NCBI RefSeq assembly: GCF_030758295.1 | Contig: NZ_CP132335.1 | Coordinates: forward strand, 3,262,412-3,326,411 | Source of the DNA: Pararhizobium sp. IMCC21322 | Lineage (GTDB): Bacteria; Pseudomonadota; Alphaproteobacteria; Rhizobiales; GCA-2746425 | DNA: 64,000 nt | Direction: 5' to 3' | Shown here: piece by piece, positions 45,815 through 54,370 of the stretch | Layout of the letters: each line of letters starts with the position of its first letter | How positions within the stretch are numbered: position 1 is the first letter of the stretch | The notes under the pieces: model-generated | Told to the model about the DNA's origin: nothing | The model's input: the letters and a program-made list of their open reading frames with translations, nothing else | The model's database searches: none | Made by a program: the position numbers and the translations under genes

Positions 45815-45853
45815 TTGTATTGATATACCATAGCCAGCGAAAGGTATGTCAGC

Positions 45854-46627
45854 ATGTCAAAATACGAGCAGGATGTTCGAAATGCCTTGAGCCTGCGCGG
45901 CTCAGTCGGTGTAAGCGAACTGGCCAAACTGCTGAACGTGTCTGACCAGACCATTCGCCGCGTCGTGAAACCCATGGTGGATCGTGGTGAAGTTAAGAAA
46001 ATTCACGGAGCCATAGTCAGCACACAAAGCCTTGCAGACCCGCCCTTTTTGGCGCGCATGAATCGCAACAAACAGGCCAAGATCGCAATTGCCAACAAAG
46101 TCGCGCAGATGATCAAGCCAGGCGATTCCGTTGCAATCGACACCGGCTCGACCTCAGCCTTTGTGGCTCAGGCCCTGCGTCAACACCATGATCTGACAGT
46201 GGTCACCAACTCGACATTCATCGCCAGCACATTGGCCATGGTGCCCGGCAACCGCATTTACATGGCGGGCTCAGAATTGCGCAATCATGATGGCGCGGCA
46301 TTTGATCGGATGGCCTACGAAACCATTGCCTCCCACCACACAAATTGGGCACTCCTGTCAGCTTCATCCGTGCATCCAAAGCGGGGCTTTCTGGTTCAGG
46401 AACAATGTGAAGCTGATATGTGCGCGGCATTGATGAGCATTGCCGACAGGCACGTCTGGGCCGTAGATGCTTCAAAATTCACAGACAAACATATGCAGAT
46501 CAGCCTGCCAAAACCGATCCCGGACAGCATTCTGACAACAGACCGGCAACCCGACCCGGAATATGCGGAGCTTCTGGCCGGAATGTCGGCAGAACTGCCA
46601 ACGGGTCTGGCCAACAAAGCGTCCTAA
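45854..46627 (+). CDS. DeoR-family transcriptional regulator (paralogue 2)
   Basis: This 257-aa DeoR-type regulator has a helix-turn-helix at about 8-58 (V-S-D-Q-T-I-R-R-V-V-K-P-M) and an effector domain containing D-T-G-S-T-S and V-V-T-N-S-T. It is a clear paralogue of 40623-41447. The gene is divergent from the second DMGDH/kinase operon with a palindrome between them. Its ligand is unknown; phosphorylated metabolites are usual for the family. The start codon follows a weak AAGG box. Confidence 0.91.
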   Translation: MSKYEQDVRNALSLRGSVGVSELAKLLNVSDQTIRRVVKPMVDRGEVKKIHGAIVSTQSLADPPFLARMNRNKQAKIAIANKVAQMIKPGDSVAIDTGSTSAFVAQALRQHHDLTVVTNSTFIASTLAMVPGNRIYMAGSELRNHDGAAFDRMAYETIASHHTNWALLSASSVHPKRGFLVQEQCEADMCAALMSIADRHVWAVDASKFTDKHMQISLPKPIPDSILTTDRQPDPEYAELLAGMSAELPTGLANKAS

Positions 46628-46720
46628 CCCATACCCACAGCATATTTTGCAGTCATTTCTGCCAAAATCGCGATGCTTTTTTCAGCGTCATGTTCAAAAT
46701 CTGTTCAATTTGTCAAAATA

Positions 46721-46786
46721 ACTCTATAGGACTTGACGGGATATTTGCTGGATTATATCGTTTGTGATGAAAGTCCTATATAGGAC
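46721..46786 (+). promoter_or_regulatory. Double operator upstream of the GntR/TRAP operon
   Basis: A perfect 14-bp palindrome GTCCTATATAGGAC (46773-46786) lies 23 bp before the GntR-type start. A related element ACTCTATAGGACT is at 46721-46733, about 51 bp away centre to centre, close to five helical turns. The shared TATAGGAC half and the phasing suggest two GntR dimers binding cooperatively for autoregulation. Confidence 0.68.
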
Positions 46787-46809
46787 ATGGAACCGATGGT
46801 GTGATCCCG

Positions 46810-47589
46810 ATGCAGCCAGCAAATGCCAATCAGCCAAAATCTGCGAAAGCCAAACACAAGCAGATTTCTGAAGACATTCTGAAAGCGATAGAGGACGGCA
46901 GATGGGTCCCCGGCGACCAATTGCCATCCGAAGATCAGCTGGCAACTGAGATGAGCGCAAGTCTGGGCACGATCCAGCGGGCATTGCGCAGTCTTGTCCA
47001 AATGGGCGTGGTCGAACGCAGCCATGGACGCGGTACATTCGTTTCCGGTGCGCAGGCGCAGGAAGGCCAGCTCATGCATTTCCGTTTTATGGCGGAAGGC
47101 GGCAAACAACTGCTCCCGGTCTACTTCAAAATCCTCAGTGTGAAATTGACGAGCGAAAGCGGCCCGTGGAGCACATTTTTCGGCTCCCAGGTAGAACAAT
47201 ATGTCCACATTCACCGCATTGTTTCGATCAATGATGAGTTTGAGGTGTTCAGCGAGATTTACCTGCCAGCCGACCGTTTTTCAGAGCTGGCGCAAATGAG
47301 CGAAGCCACGCTGAACGGCGTGTCATTCCGCGACATGCTGGCAGAGCGTTTCAACGCACCCACATTGAACACGAGGCAAATGATGGCTTGCCTGCCATTC
47401 CCACCGCGTGTGGCGCGCCAGTTGAATGTGCCCGCCGGGCAATACGGAATTGTCTGGTCCATCGGCGGAATGACTTACCGCGATACACCAATCACCTGGC
47501 AACGCATTTTCGTTCCACCCAGCGACCGCATGATTGAAATCGTACCGTTTTCGCAGAACGGCAAACCGGATTTCCGAACAGTCAAATGA
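46810..47589 (+). CDS. GntR-family (HutC/UTRA-type) transcriptional regulator
   Basis: This 259-aa regulator has an N-terminal winged helix (about 12-80: L-P-S-E-D-Q-L-A-T-E and G-T-I-Q-R-A-L-R-S-L-V). A C-terminal UTRA ligand-binding domain covers about 95-250. The start is uncertain: ATG at 46810 is preferred over the GTG at 46801, and neither has a strong ribosome site. It is the first gene before the TRAP transporter and DUF3604 genes and has a palindromic operator in front. It probably represses the transporter until the imported compound or a product binds. Confidence 0.9.
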   Translation: MQPANANQPKSAKAKHKQISEDILKAIEDGRWVPGDQLPSEDQLATEMSASLGTIQRALRSLVQMGVVERSHGRGTFVSGAQAQEGQLMHFRFMAEGGKQLLPVYFKILSVKLTSESGPWSTFFGSQVEQYVHIHRIVSINDEFEVFSEIYLPADRFSELAQMSEATLNGVSFRDMLAERFNAPTLNTRQMMACLPFPPRVARQLNVPAGQYGIVWSIGGMTYRDTPITWQRIFVPPSDRMIEIVPFSQNGKPDFRTVK

Positions 47590-47692
47590 AACTGCGTTCA
47601 ACGAAGCGCAACAGGGAGAATGAGCTCAAAGGCTCATCATCAAGTACTCCACCGCACGTCATGTGGAGACAAACAAAACAGGAGAGCAAGCA

Positions 47693-48745
47693 ATGCAAGT
47701 GACTCTATCCAAACAGACCAGCCTACTCGGCGGCCTTCTGCGGCATGCACGCACCGCCACAGCCGTGCTCGCAATCGGCGGAATGGCACTGACAGGAACG
47801 CTAACAAGTGCCCTCGCTCAGGATATGCCGGACATGCAACTGAAATTCGGGCATCCCTACAATGAAAGCCATCCGCTTGCCAAAGGCGCGCAAATGTTTG
47901 CCGATACAGTGGCGGAAAAGAGTGGCGGAAAAGTCAAAATCGAGGTTTTTCCAAACTCAACCATTGGTTCATCACGTGATCTTGTCGAGAGCATACAAAT
48001 CGGTGTCGTCGACTTTGCGCTTGTGCCAACCACCAATGTCGCGTCGTTCTACCCACCACTGGATATTTTCTATCTGCCGTTTCTGTTCCGCGACAGCGCC
48101 CATGCCTATGCGGTTTCTGACGGACCAGTTGGCCAAGGTCTTTACGCAGACATGTTAGCAAAAACCGGCATTCGCACCATCGGCATGTATGAAAGTGGTT
48201 TCCGCACAATCACAACAGCCAAAACCAAGGTGGAAACACCTGATGACATGAAGGGCATCAAGTTTCGTGTGGTGAACAACCCCTTGAATGTCGCGACATT
48301 CACGGCACTTGGAGCCAACCCGACACCAATGGCCTTGTCGGAAGTTTTCACCGGCCTGCAACAGGGTACTGTTGATGGACAGGATAATCCTGTTGGCAAT
48401 GTGAAAGCGTTTGGCTTTGACAAGGTTCAGGATTTCATCACCCTGTCCAACCATCAATGGGCGGGCATCATGTTCCTGGCCGATGATAAAATGTGGCAGC
48501 AGCTGCCGGCTGAAGTCCAGACCCTGTTCCAGGAAACAGCAACAATGACACAGGATTGGGAGCGTACTGAACTCAACTCTGTAGAGGCTCAGTATCTGGA
48601 AGAAATGGCGGCCAACGGCATGACTGTCACCCGCTTGACACCAGAGCAGACGCAAGCGTTTCAGGCTGCCATGGAGCCGGTCTGGGATGAGTATCGCGAA
48701 AAAATCGGTGAAGAGCTGATCAATTCCGCCGTCGACGCCAAGTAA
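47693..48745 (+). CDS. dctP: TRAP transporter solute-binding protein (DctP family)
   Basis: This 350-aa periplasmic protein has an unusually long signal peptide of about 42 residues (cleavage at S-A-L-A/Q). The mature DctP domain includes F-G-H-P-Y-N-E-S-H-P, G-S-S-R-D-L-V-E-S-I-Q-I-G and K-F-R-V-V-N-N-P-L; the Arg of the last motif is the carboxylate anchor in DctP proteins. Thus a carboxylate ligand is expected. The start at 47693 has CAGGAG upstream. It is followed by DctQ and DctM genes in the standard order. Confidence 0.94.
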   Translation: MQVTLSKQTSLLGGLLRHARTATAVLAIGGMALTGTLTSALAQDMPDMQLKFGHPYNESHPLAKGAQMFADTVAEKSGGKVKIEVFPNSTIGSSRDLVESIQIGVVDFALVPTTNVASFYPPLDIFYLPFLFRDSAHAYAVSDGPVGQGLYADMLAKTGIRTIGMYESGFRTITTAKTKVETPDDMKGIKFRVVNNPLNVATFTALGANPTPMALSEVFTGLQQGTVDGQDNPVGNVKAFGFDKVQDFITLSNHQWAGIMFLADDKMWQQLPAEVQTLFQETATMTQDWERTELNSVEAQYLEEMAANGMTVTRLTPEQTQAFQAAMEPVWDEYREKIGEELINSAVDAK

Positions 48746-48774
48746 TACACAGATACGCCGTCAGGAGACAGACA

Positions 48775-49275
48775 ATGGACAATGTCAAGAAAGTTTTGGA
48801 CTTGTCAGAAAGCATCCTGACGGCGCTTTGTGCCGCCGCATTTGCGGTCATGCTGGCGCTGGGCGTTGCAACAGTTGTCTTCCGGTTTATCATTCAAAGC
48901 TCGCTGGCATTTCCTGATGAGTTGATCCGCTATCTGTTTGTGTGGATGATTTTCCTCGGCTCTGCAGTGGCCTATCGCCGCAAGATGCATGCTGCAATCG
49001 GCATCCTGGTGGCGAGCCTTCCAGTTCAGCCGAAACGCATTGCACTGCTGTTTTCAACGCTCGCCTGCGTGATCTTCTTCGTCACAATCTTGTGGAGCGG
49101 CTATCATCTGACAGCCCGATCCGCCCCTCAAATCTCACCCGCACTGGAAGTATCCATGGCCTGGGTCTACGCGGCCATTCCGGTCGGGATGGGATTTCTG
49201 CTGATCTATGCGCTGGAACTTTTCATCGACCAATTCAGAGCTGCCGACGACCAGCTTGTAGCGGATGATCGCTGA
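48775..49275 (+). CDS. dctQ: TRAP transporter small membrane subunit (DctQ family)
   Basis: This 166-aa protein has four membrane segments, the normal DctQ size and topology. The family motif region F-P-D-E-L-I-R-Y-L-F-V-W-M-I-F-L-G is clearly readable. It lies 29 bp after dctP with GTCAGGAG before the start and pairs with the large subunit DctM at 49297. It is required to couple the binding protein to ion-driven transport. Confidence 0.94.
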   Translation: MDNVKKVLDLSESILTALCAAAFAVMLALGVATVVFRFIIQSSLAFPDELIRYLFVWMIFLGSAVAYRRKMHAAIGILVASLPVQPKRIALLFSTLACVIFFVTILWSGYHLTARSAPQISPALEVSMAWVYAAIPVGMGFLLIYALELFIDQFRAADDQLVADDR

Positions 49276-49296
49276 GCCCATCTGGAGACGAAAATA

Positions 49297-50568
49297 ATGA
49301 CCACCTTTGCCATTTTCGGGTCTCTGGTAGCCTTGATGTTGCTGCGGGTTCCCATCGCGGTTTCTCTCGGACTGGCCAGTGTTATCGGTCTTGTGATCAG
49401 CGATATCAGCCTGGAAATCGTCGTCCAGAGAATGTTTTCAACCAATAATTCATTTCCGCTGCTGGCCATTCCGTTTTTCATTCTGGCGGGTGAAATTATG
49501 TCGACAGGCGGCATGTCACGCCGGCTCGTCGGGTTTGCAAATTCACTTGTTGGCCATCTCACGGGTGGTCTGGGTGCCGTCGCGGTTCTTGGCTCAAGCT
49601 TCTTTGCAGCGCTTTCCGGCTCCAACGCCGCAACCGTTGCCGCCATTGGCGGCGTTTTGAACAAGCCCATGGCCGAAAAAGGCTATCGACCGCAATACAC
49701 GGCGGCCACCATAGCTGCAGCCGGTGTGACCGGTATGATCATCCCTCCGTCAATTCTGCTGATCCTCTATGGGTTCGTAACCGGTGTTTCAATTGCTGAT
49801 CTGTTTCTCGCCGGACTTTTCCCGGGCATTCTCATCTGCATTTCCTTGCTGATCATGAATCGGTATTTGAGTGGCCGCGAAGGCATTGAAAAAACAGAAT
49901 TTCAGGGTCGCAGCGAAATCTGGCGCAGTTTCAAACAGGCCTTCTGGCCGCTTTTGATGCCAGTCATCATCCTGTCCGGTATTTATGGCGGCATCTTCAC
50001 GCCAACCGAGGCGGCCATCGTTGCCGCTCTTTACGGCCTGATTGTCGGCTTTGCCTATCGGGAACTCACCTTTCAGGGTCTTGTCAAAGCGTTCACCCGC
50101 GCTGTTATGTCCTCTGCCGTTGTGATGTTCATCATGAATGCCGCAGGCGTCTTTGCCTGGCTCATTACAATCAATCAGATCCCTCAGAACGTATCCGCAT
50201 TCCTGGCCGATATCGCGGGCAATCAGATCCTCTATCTTTTGTTCGTGAACATCTTTTTGTTGATTGTCGGCTGCATGATGAACGCCGCTGCGGCAATCGT
50301 CATTTTCACAGCAATTCTCTATCCTGCCGCTATGAGCTTTGGCATCGATCCGGTCCTGTTCGGCATCATCGTTTCGGTGAACCTCAGCATTGGGACTGTT
50401 ACGCCTCCACTTGGCGTTGATCTCTTCATTGCCTCGGCCATCACGGATGTTTCCATAGAGCAGATCGTCGTCGCGATCTGGCCCTACATTCTGGTCCTGA
50501 TCGTGGATTTGCTGCTAATCACTTATTTCCCGCCAATCTCGCTCTTTCTCGTCGGACTATTCGGATAG
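49297..50568 (+). CDS. dctM: TRAP transporter large permease (DctM family)
   Basis: This 423-aa permease has about 12 hydrophobic segments and DctM hallmarks: P-F-F-I-L-A-G-E-I-M, A-L-S-G-S-N-A-A-T-V-A-A-I-G and I-I-P-P-S-I-L-L-I-L-Y-G. The later G-T-V-T-P-P-L-G-V-D motif is also present. These loops hold the sodium sites in characterised TRAP systems. A TGGAG box precedes the start. With DctP and DctQ it forms a complete sodium-driven importer. Confidence 0.96.
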   Translation: MTTFAIFGSLVALMLLRVPIAVSLGLASVIGLVISDISLEIVVQRMFSTNNSFPLLAIPFFILAGEIMSTGGMSRRLVGFANSLVGHLTGGLGAVAVLGSSFFAALSGSNAATVAAIGGVLNKPMAEKGYRPQYTAATIAAAGVTGMIIPPSILLILYGFVTGVSIADLFLAGLFPGILICISLLIMNRYLSGREGIEKTEFQGRSEIWRSFKQAFWPLLMPVIILSGIYGGIFTPTEAAIVAALYGLIVGFAYRELTFQGLVKAFTRAVMSSAVVMFIMNAAGVFAWLITINQIPQNVSAFLADIAGNQILYLLFVNIFLLIVGCMMNAAAAIVIFTAILYPAAMSFGIDPVLFGIIVSVNLSIGTVTPPLGVDLFIASAITDVSIEQIVVAIWPYILVLIVDLLLITYFPPISLFLVGLFG

Positions 50569-50634
50569 AACCAGTACCCGCAGTGGCCCGTCCCGCTCCA
50601 TGCCAAGAGACCCCAATGAAATGGACCAATTGTT

Positions 50635-52965
50635 ATGACCGATCAGTTGCCAGCCAAGAGCAATGACGACAGAAACTGGGAAGCAATGGACAGCGGTGTT
50701 ATTCGCCACGCCATCAATCCTGCCCAACTGGGATCGGCAGAGATTTCGCCGTCTGGAAATTTCGAAGCGGGCAGCTATGCATGTTTCACACTGACCTACA
50801 CCGCCGGAACGTTTGGCATTGATGATTCCGGTAGTCTGCGCATCTGCTTCCGCTTTGCATCAGATCAGGGCAATCCGCAATTTGACCATCCGGAAGCGGC
50901 AAATTACTGCACCGTGACCGCCTCAAACGGCGCACTGCTTCAGTTGCGCTGGGACCCGAAAGGCAATGTGCGTCCATGGGACCGGACCTTGTGGATAAAA
51001 GTCGTGAAGGGATTTCTTCAGGAAGGCGACCAGATCGTCATCAGATTTGGCGTCACGGACTTTGGCGGCCCAGGAATGCGCCTGCAGACATTTTGCGAAG
51101 ATACGTTCGAATTTCGTGTGTTGGCCGACCCTGTCGCAACGTTCAACTTCCAGCCCCTGCCCGTCCAGCCAACCATAGCCATTGTGCCGGGCAAGCCGGA
51201 ACGTTTCGTCGCTGTCCTGCCAACGCTCTGCCGACCCGGCGAACCATTTTCACTTAAAATCAAAGGCGAGGATAAATGGGGTAATCCATCCAATCAGTGC
51301 GATGGCACTGTGACACTGGAGCGTGAAACCGATGCGCAGATCAAAGGCCTTCCCGAAACCGCCCGTTTCACAAAAGGCGATTACGCGCTCATCATTCCCC
51401 AACTGAGCCTGTCAGAGGCCGGTCACACGTCGATACTTGTCAAAGACGCAGAAGGCACCGCAATTGCGCGGACGAACCCGCTGATCGTGGAACAGCGCGA
51501 TCTGGTGCATTTCTGGGGCGATATGCATGGACAATCGGAAGAGACGATTGGCACGGGAAGCGCACGAGACTATTTCGCATTTGCCAGAGACCGCGCTTTT
51601 GTGGATACCTGCGGTCATCAGGGCAATGACTTCCAGATCAGTGACGGGTTCTGGAGCGAGTTGAACCGGATTACTGCAGAGTTCGATGCTCCCGGTTCAT
51701 TTGTTGCATTGCCGGGCTACGAATGGTCTGGCAATACATCTTTGGGCGGTGATAGAAACGTCTATTTCCCCAATGAAAACCGCACCATTCGCCGCTCTTC
51801 CCATGCATTGATCGAAGATCAGACAACTGCTGACACGGATTGCACAACTGCCAAAGACCTGTTCGAGGCCTTTGCAGACAATCAGGAATTTGATGTCGTA
51901 TGCTACGCCCATTGCGGCGGACGCTATGCGGATATCGGGTATGCCCATGATGGCCGTTTCGAACGGTCAGTGGAGGTTCATTCATCTTGGGGCAGCTTTG
52001 AATGGCTGCTTCAGGATGCCTTCAAACTGGGATACCGGGTTGGTGTCGTCACCAATTCAGATGGCCATAAAGGTCGCCCCGGCGCCAGTTATCCGGGCGC
52101 TGGAAAATTCGGCGCAATTGGCGGGCTGACATGTTTCATCACGCCTGAACTCTCCCGCGAGGCCCTGCTGGATTGCATGCGCATGCGCCGCCATTACGGC
52201 ACCACCGGCGGCGATTCAGGCCGCATGATCATTGACGTAACAGCAACTTTCGACGCACCTGGAATCCTTTATCACGACGACCCGGCCCTCTTTGAAACCA
52301 AAGGTGTTTCGACCAATTCCGCTATGATGGGTGACATCGTCCATCTGCCCCGGGGCAATATCAACCTTGCCGTATCAGTTGCAGCCCGTTCGCCAATCAC
52401 CCGCATCGATATCTTCAATGGTCTGAACCTTGTGGAAAGCTTCAGACCTTATTCCGAAGCTGATCTGGGAACGCGTCTGAGGCTGCACTGGGAGGGCGCT
52501 GAATATCGCGGGCGGTTCCGGGAAGTCATCTGGGATGGAACTGCAAAAGTAGCAGGCAACACGATCAAGAGCAGCCAGCCTGTCAACTTCCTCAACCGGG
52601 ACAAGATATTGGAGCAGCAGGGTGATACGGACCTCAGTTGGCGCGCGCTGACGACCGGAAATTTTGGTGGCGTCGATATCGTGATGTCGGACCGGGACGC
52701 CGGATCCCTTTCCATCAAGACGCCATTGGTGGAGCGGGAAATCGCAATTGCTGATATCGGGTATGAAGATACAATTTTCGACGCATCAGGCGAATTACCG
52801 CGTTTCATGAAAGTCTATCGACTGCCTGATACAAACCCGCATGTGTCTTGTTCATTCGACCGCACGCTTGCGCTCAAATCGAACGGTGATAATCCATTTT
52901 ACATCAGGGTTGAGCTGGAAGACGGAACCCGGGCGTGGACAAGCCCGATTTATGTATTTCGCTAA
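50635..52965 (+). CDS. DUF3604-family protein (PHP-like), 776 aa
   Basis: This is a large cytoplasmic protein (no signal peptide). Residues about 1-285 look like beta-rich accessory domains. From about 290 the DUF3604 domain begins with H-F-W-G-D-M-H-G-Q (Asp296, His298) and continues with C-G-H-Q-G-N-D, A-H-C-G-G-R-Y and N-S-D-G-H-K-G. These His/Asp clusters resemble the metal sites of PHP-fold phosphoesterases and amidohydrolases. The biochemical role of DUF3604 is not established. It is the last gene of the GntR/TRAP operon, 66 bp after dctM, so it may hydrolyse the imported carboxylate or a derivative. Confidence 0.82.
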   Translation: MTDQLPAKSNDDRNWEAMDSGVIRHAINPAQLGSAEISPSGNFEAGSYACFTLTYTAGTFGIDDSGSLRICFRFASDQGNPQFDHPEAANYCTVTASNGALLQLRWDPKGNVRPWDRTLWIKVVKGFLQEGDQIVIRFGVTDFGGPGMRLQTFCEDTFEFRVLADPVATFNFQPLPVQPTIAIVPGKPERFVAVLPTLCRPGEPFSLKIKGEDKWGNPSNQCDGTVTLERETDAQIKGLPETARFTKGDYALIIPQLSLSEAGHTSILVKDAEGTAIARTNPLIVEQRDLVHFWGDMHGQSEETIGTGSARDYFAFARDRAFVDTCGHQGNDFQISDGFWSELNRITAEFDAPGSFVALPGYEWSGNTSLGGDRNVYFPNENRTIRRSSHALIEDQTTADTDCTTAKDLFEAFADNQEFDVVCYAHCGGRYADIGYAHDGRFERSVEVHSSWGSFEWLLQDAFKLGYRVGVVTNSDGHKGRPGASYPGAGKFGAIGGLTCFITPELSREALLDCMRMRRHYGTTGGDSGRMIIDVTATFDAPGILYHDDPALFETKGVSTNSAMMGDIVHLPRGNINLAVSVAARSPITRIDIFNGLNLVESFRPYSEADLGTRLRLHWEGAEYRGRFREVIWDGTAKVAGNTIKSSQPVNFLNRDKILEQQGDTDLSWRALTTGNFGGVDIVMSDRDAGSLSIKTPLVEREIAIADIGYEDTIFDASGELPRFMKVYRLPDTNPHVSCSFDRTLALKSNGDNPFYIRVELEDGTRAWTSPIYVFR

Positions 52966-52979
52966 ATCCGCAACCCAAC

Positions 52980-53023
52980 GTATCAATTGTATCAATTTGC
53001 CCGCCCTCCGATACAATTGAAAC
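52980..53023 (+). promoter_or_regulatory. Paired CAATTG motifs upstream of the small secreted protein
   Basis: GTATCAATTGTATCAATTT (52980-52998) and GATACAATTGAAAC (53010-53023, an inverted copy) stand 30 bp apart, 86-129 bp before the next start codon. The same pair occurs at 57936-57990 with 41-bp spacing, one helical turn more. The two pairs flank the two-component system at 53660-57798, so they are probable binding sites for its response regulator. Confidence 0.62.
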
Positions 53024-53108
53024 GTAGCAAAACGCACTCCTGATATGTCTCCCCGCCATGTTGTCGCTATTGGCAATCCTGCCACCCCAGACATGAACGG
53101 AGATAGAC

Positions 53109-53516
53109 ATGAAAAAGATAGTCTTTGCAGCTCTTGCTGTTCTGGCAGCGGCGGCGATTTCATCAACTCTTCCAGCTGTATCCGCGGGCATGAACCGAAC
53201 TGTGGAATGTGATGATGGAACCATATTCAAATTCGGCGATGACGCGATAAGCGGTGAGGTAGCCTGTGCCTATAATGGCGGCGTAAAGCCAGAATCACCA
53301 GTCAAAGCCCGGGAGGCAAAAATGGAAAACACCCCTCCTGCCCCCATCAAACCCGCGCGTGCCTCGGTGCAAAACACGACACGTGAGGGCGTACCCGATG
53401 AAACATTTGACAGTAAGAACAAAGCTGTTGCCTGGACGGCAGGTTGCTATGCAGAATTTGGGCCCGGCGCAAGCGACCCCGACGCAGCGTTGCTGGAAAA
53501 GTGCCTGGGCAATTAA
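53109..53516 (+). CDS. Small secreted hypothetical protein
   Basis: This 135-aa protein has a clear signal peptide (M-K-K-I-V-F, Ala-rich core, cleavage after V-S-A near 26). The mature part holds four Cys residues (in V-E-C-D-D-G, V-A-C-A-Y, A-G-C-Y-A and E-K-C-L-G), likely two disulfides. A Pro/Lys-rich middle separates them. A GGAG box precedes the start, a paired operator lies upstream and a strong terminator follows. No known family was recognised. Its promoter motif matches the one beside the sensor kinase gene, so it may belong to that regulon. Confidence 0.7.
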   Translation: MKKIVFAALAVLAAAAISSTLPAVSAGMNRTVECDDGTIFKFGDDAISGEVACAYNGGVKPESPVKAREAKMENTPPAPIKPARASVQNTTREGVPDETFDSKNKAVAWTAGCYAEFGPGASDPDAALLEKCLGN

Positions 53517-53561
53517 CCACCCGCTACTTTCCCGGTAGCAAATTATCTGAATGGGCCAGAC

Positions 53562-53601
53562 AACCCTGTGATTGATCCGTCAATCGCGGGGTTCCCTTTT
53601 T
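53562..53601 (+). terminator. Rho-independent terminator after the secreted protein gene
   Basis: Positions 53562-53575 and 53580-53593 pair over 14 bp (two G-U pairs) around the loop TCCG. CCCTTTTT follows directly. This is a textbook plus-strand terminator for the gene at 53109-53516. Confidence 0.9.
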
Positions 53602-53608
53602 GAGCCGG

Positions 53609-53665
53609 GCTTTTGTTACTCAATTCCGGCTTTTGTCACTCAATCCCGGCTTTTGTCACTCAATC
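53609..53665. repeat. Three 20-bp tandem repeats at the response-regulator stop
   Basis: GCTTTTGTTACTCAATTCCG, GCTTTTGTCACTCAATCCCG and a third copy beginning at 53649 repeat with exact 20-bp spacing. The third copy contains the stop codon of the response regulator (complement of 53660-53662), so the array looks like a local triplication of the gene's 3' end. No function is evident. Confidence 0.75.
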
Positions 53666-54370
53666 AAAGACATATCCGATGCCCCGCACTGTGCGGATGG
53701 TTTCAGGCTTCTCGGGATTGGATTCAATCTTTCGCCGCAGCCTGGAAATGCGCAGATCAATAGATCGGTCAAAGGGTTCCCACCCCCGATCATGCGCTTG
53801 TTCCAGAAGCTGATCGCGATTGAGGACACGGCCCCGATTTTCAGCGAACACACGCAACAGACTGAATTCCATAGCCGTCAGCGCAATTTCACTGTCGTCT
53901 GCTGCAAAAAGTTTTGCTGCATCCAGATCAAGACGGCAGGTTCCAAAAGGAATTGTGCCTTTCATCCTTGCCCTGGCACTCTGTTCAACTGAATTGGTGT
54001 TCTGACGCCGCAGTGACGCTTTTATGCGAGCTTCCAGCTCGCGCAAGTCAACCGGCTTTCCGACATAATCATCAGCGCCCATTTCCAGCCCGACAACCCG
54101 GTCGATAACCTCGCTGGCAGCTGTCAGCATGATAACCGGAACATTGGAATCAATCCTCAATTCCCGAAGAACGGTCAGCCCATCGGCGCCCGGCATATTG
54201 ACATCCAGAATAATCAAATCCGGCGCGCTTGATTGCAAAACTGTCTTCAGTTCGGCACCGTTTCCAGCTTCAGTAACAGCGTAACCTCGTTCGCCGAGAT
54301 ACTCCGCAACCATCTCTCGAAGATGGATTTCATCGTCACAGACGAGAATTTGTTTGCCAGCATCATTCAT
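53660..54370 (-). CDS. OmpR-family response regulator
   Basis: This 236-aa regulator has a receiver domain (1-120; phosphorylation site Asp56 in L-I-I-L-D-V-N, Lys105 in G-K-P). The C-terminal winged helix (about 140-235) has R-V-L-N-R-D-Q-L-L-E and a final R-T-V-R-G-I-G-Y. Its start overlaps the kinase stop (TGATG), so kinase and regulator are translationally coupled. It probably binds the paired CAATTG sites on both sides of the operon. The gene ends within a 20-bp tandem repeat. Confidence 0.94.
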   Translation of the reverse strand: MNDAGKQILVCDDEIHLREMVAEYLGERGYAVTEAGNGAELKTVLQSSAPDLIILDVNMPGADGLTVLRELRIDSNVPVIMLTAASEVIDRVVGLEMGADDYVGKPVDLRELEARIKASLRRQNTNSVEQSARARMKGTIPFGTCRLDLDAAKLFAADDSEIALTAMEFSLLRVFAENRGRVLNRDQLLEQAHDRGWEPFDRSIDLRISRLRRKIESNPEKPETIRTVRGIGYVFD

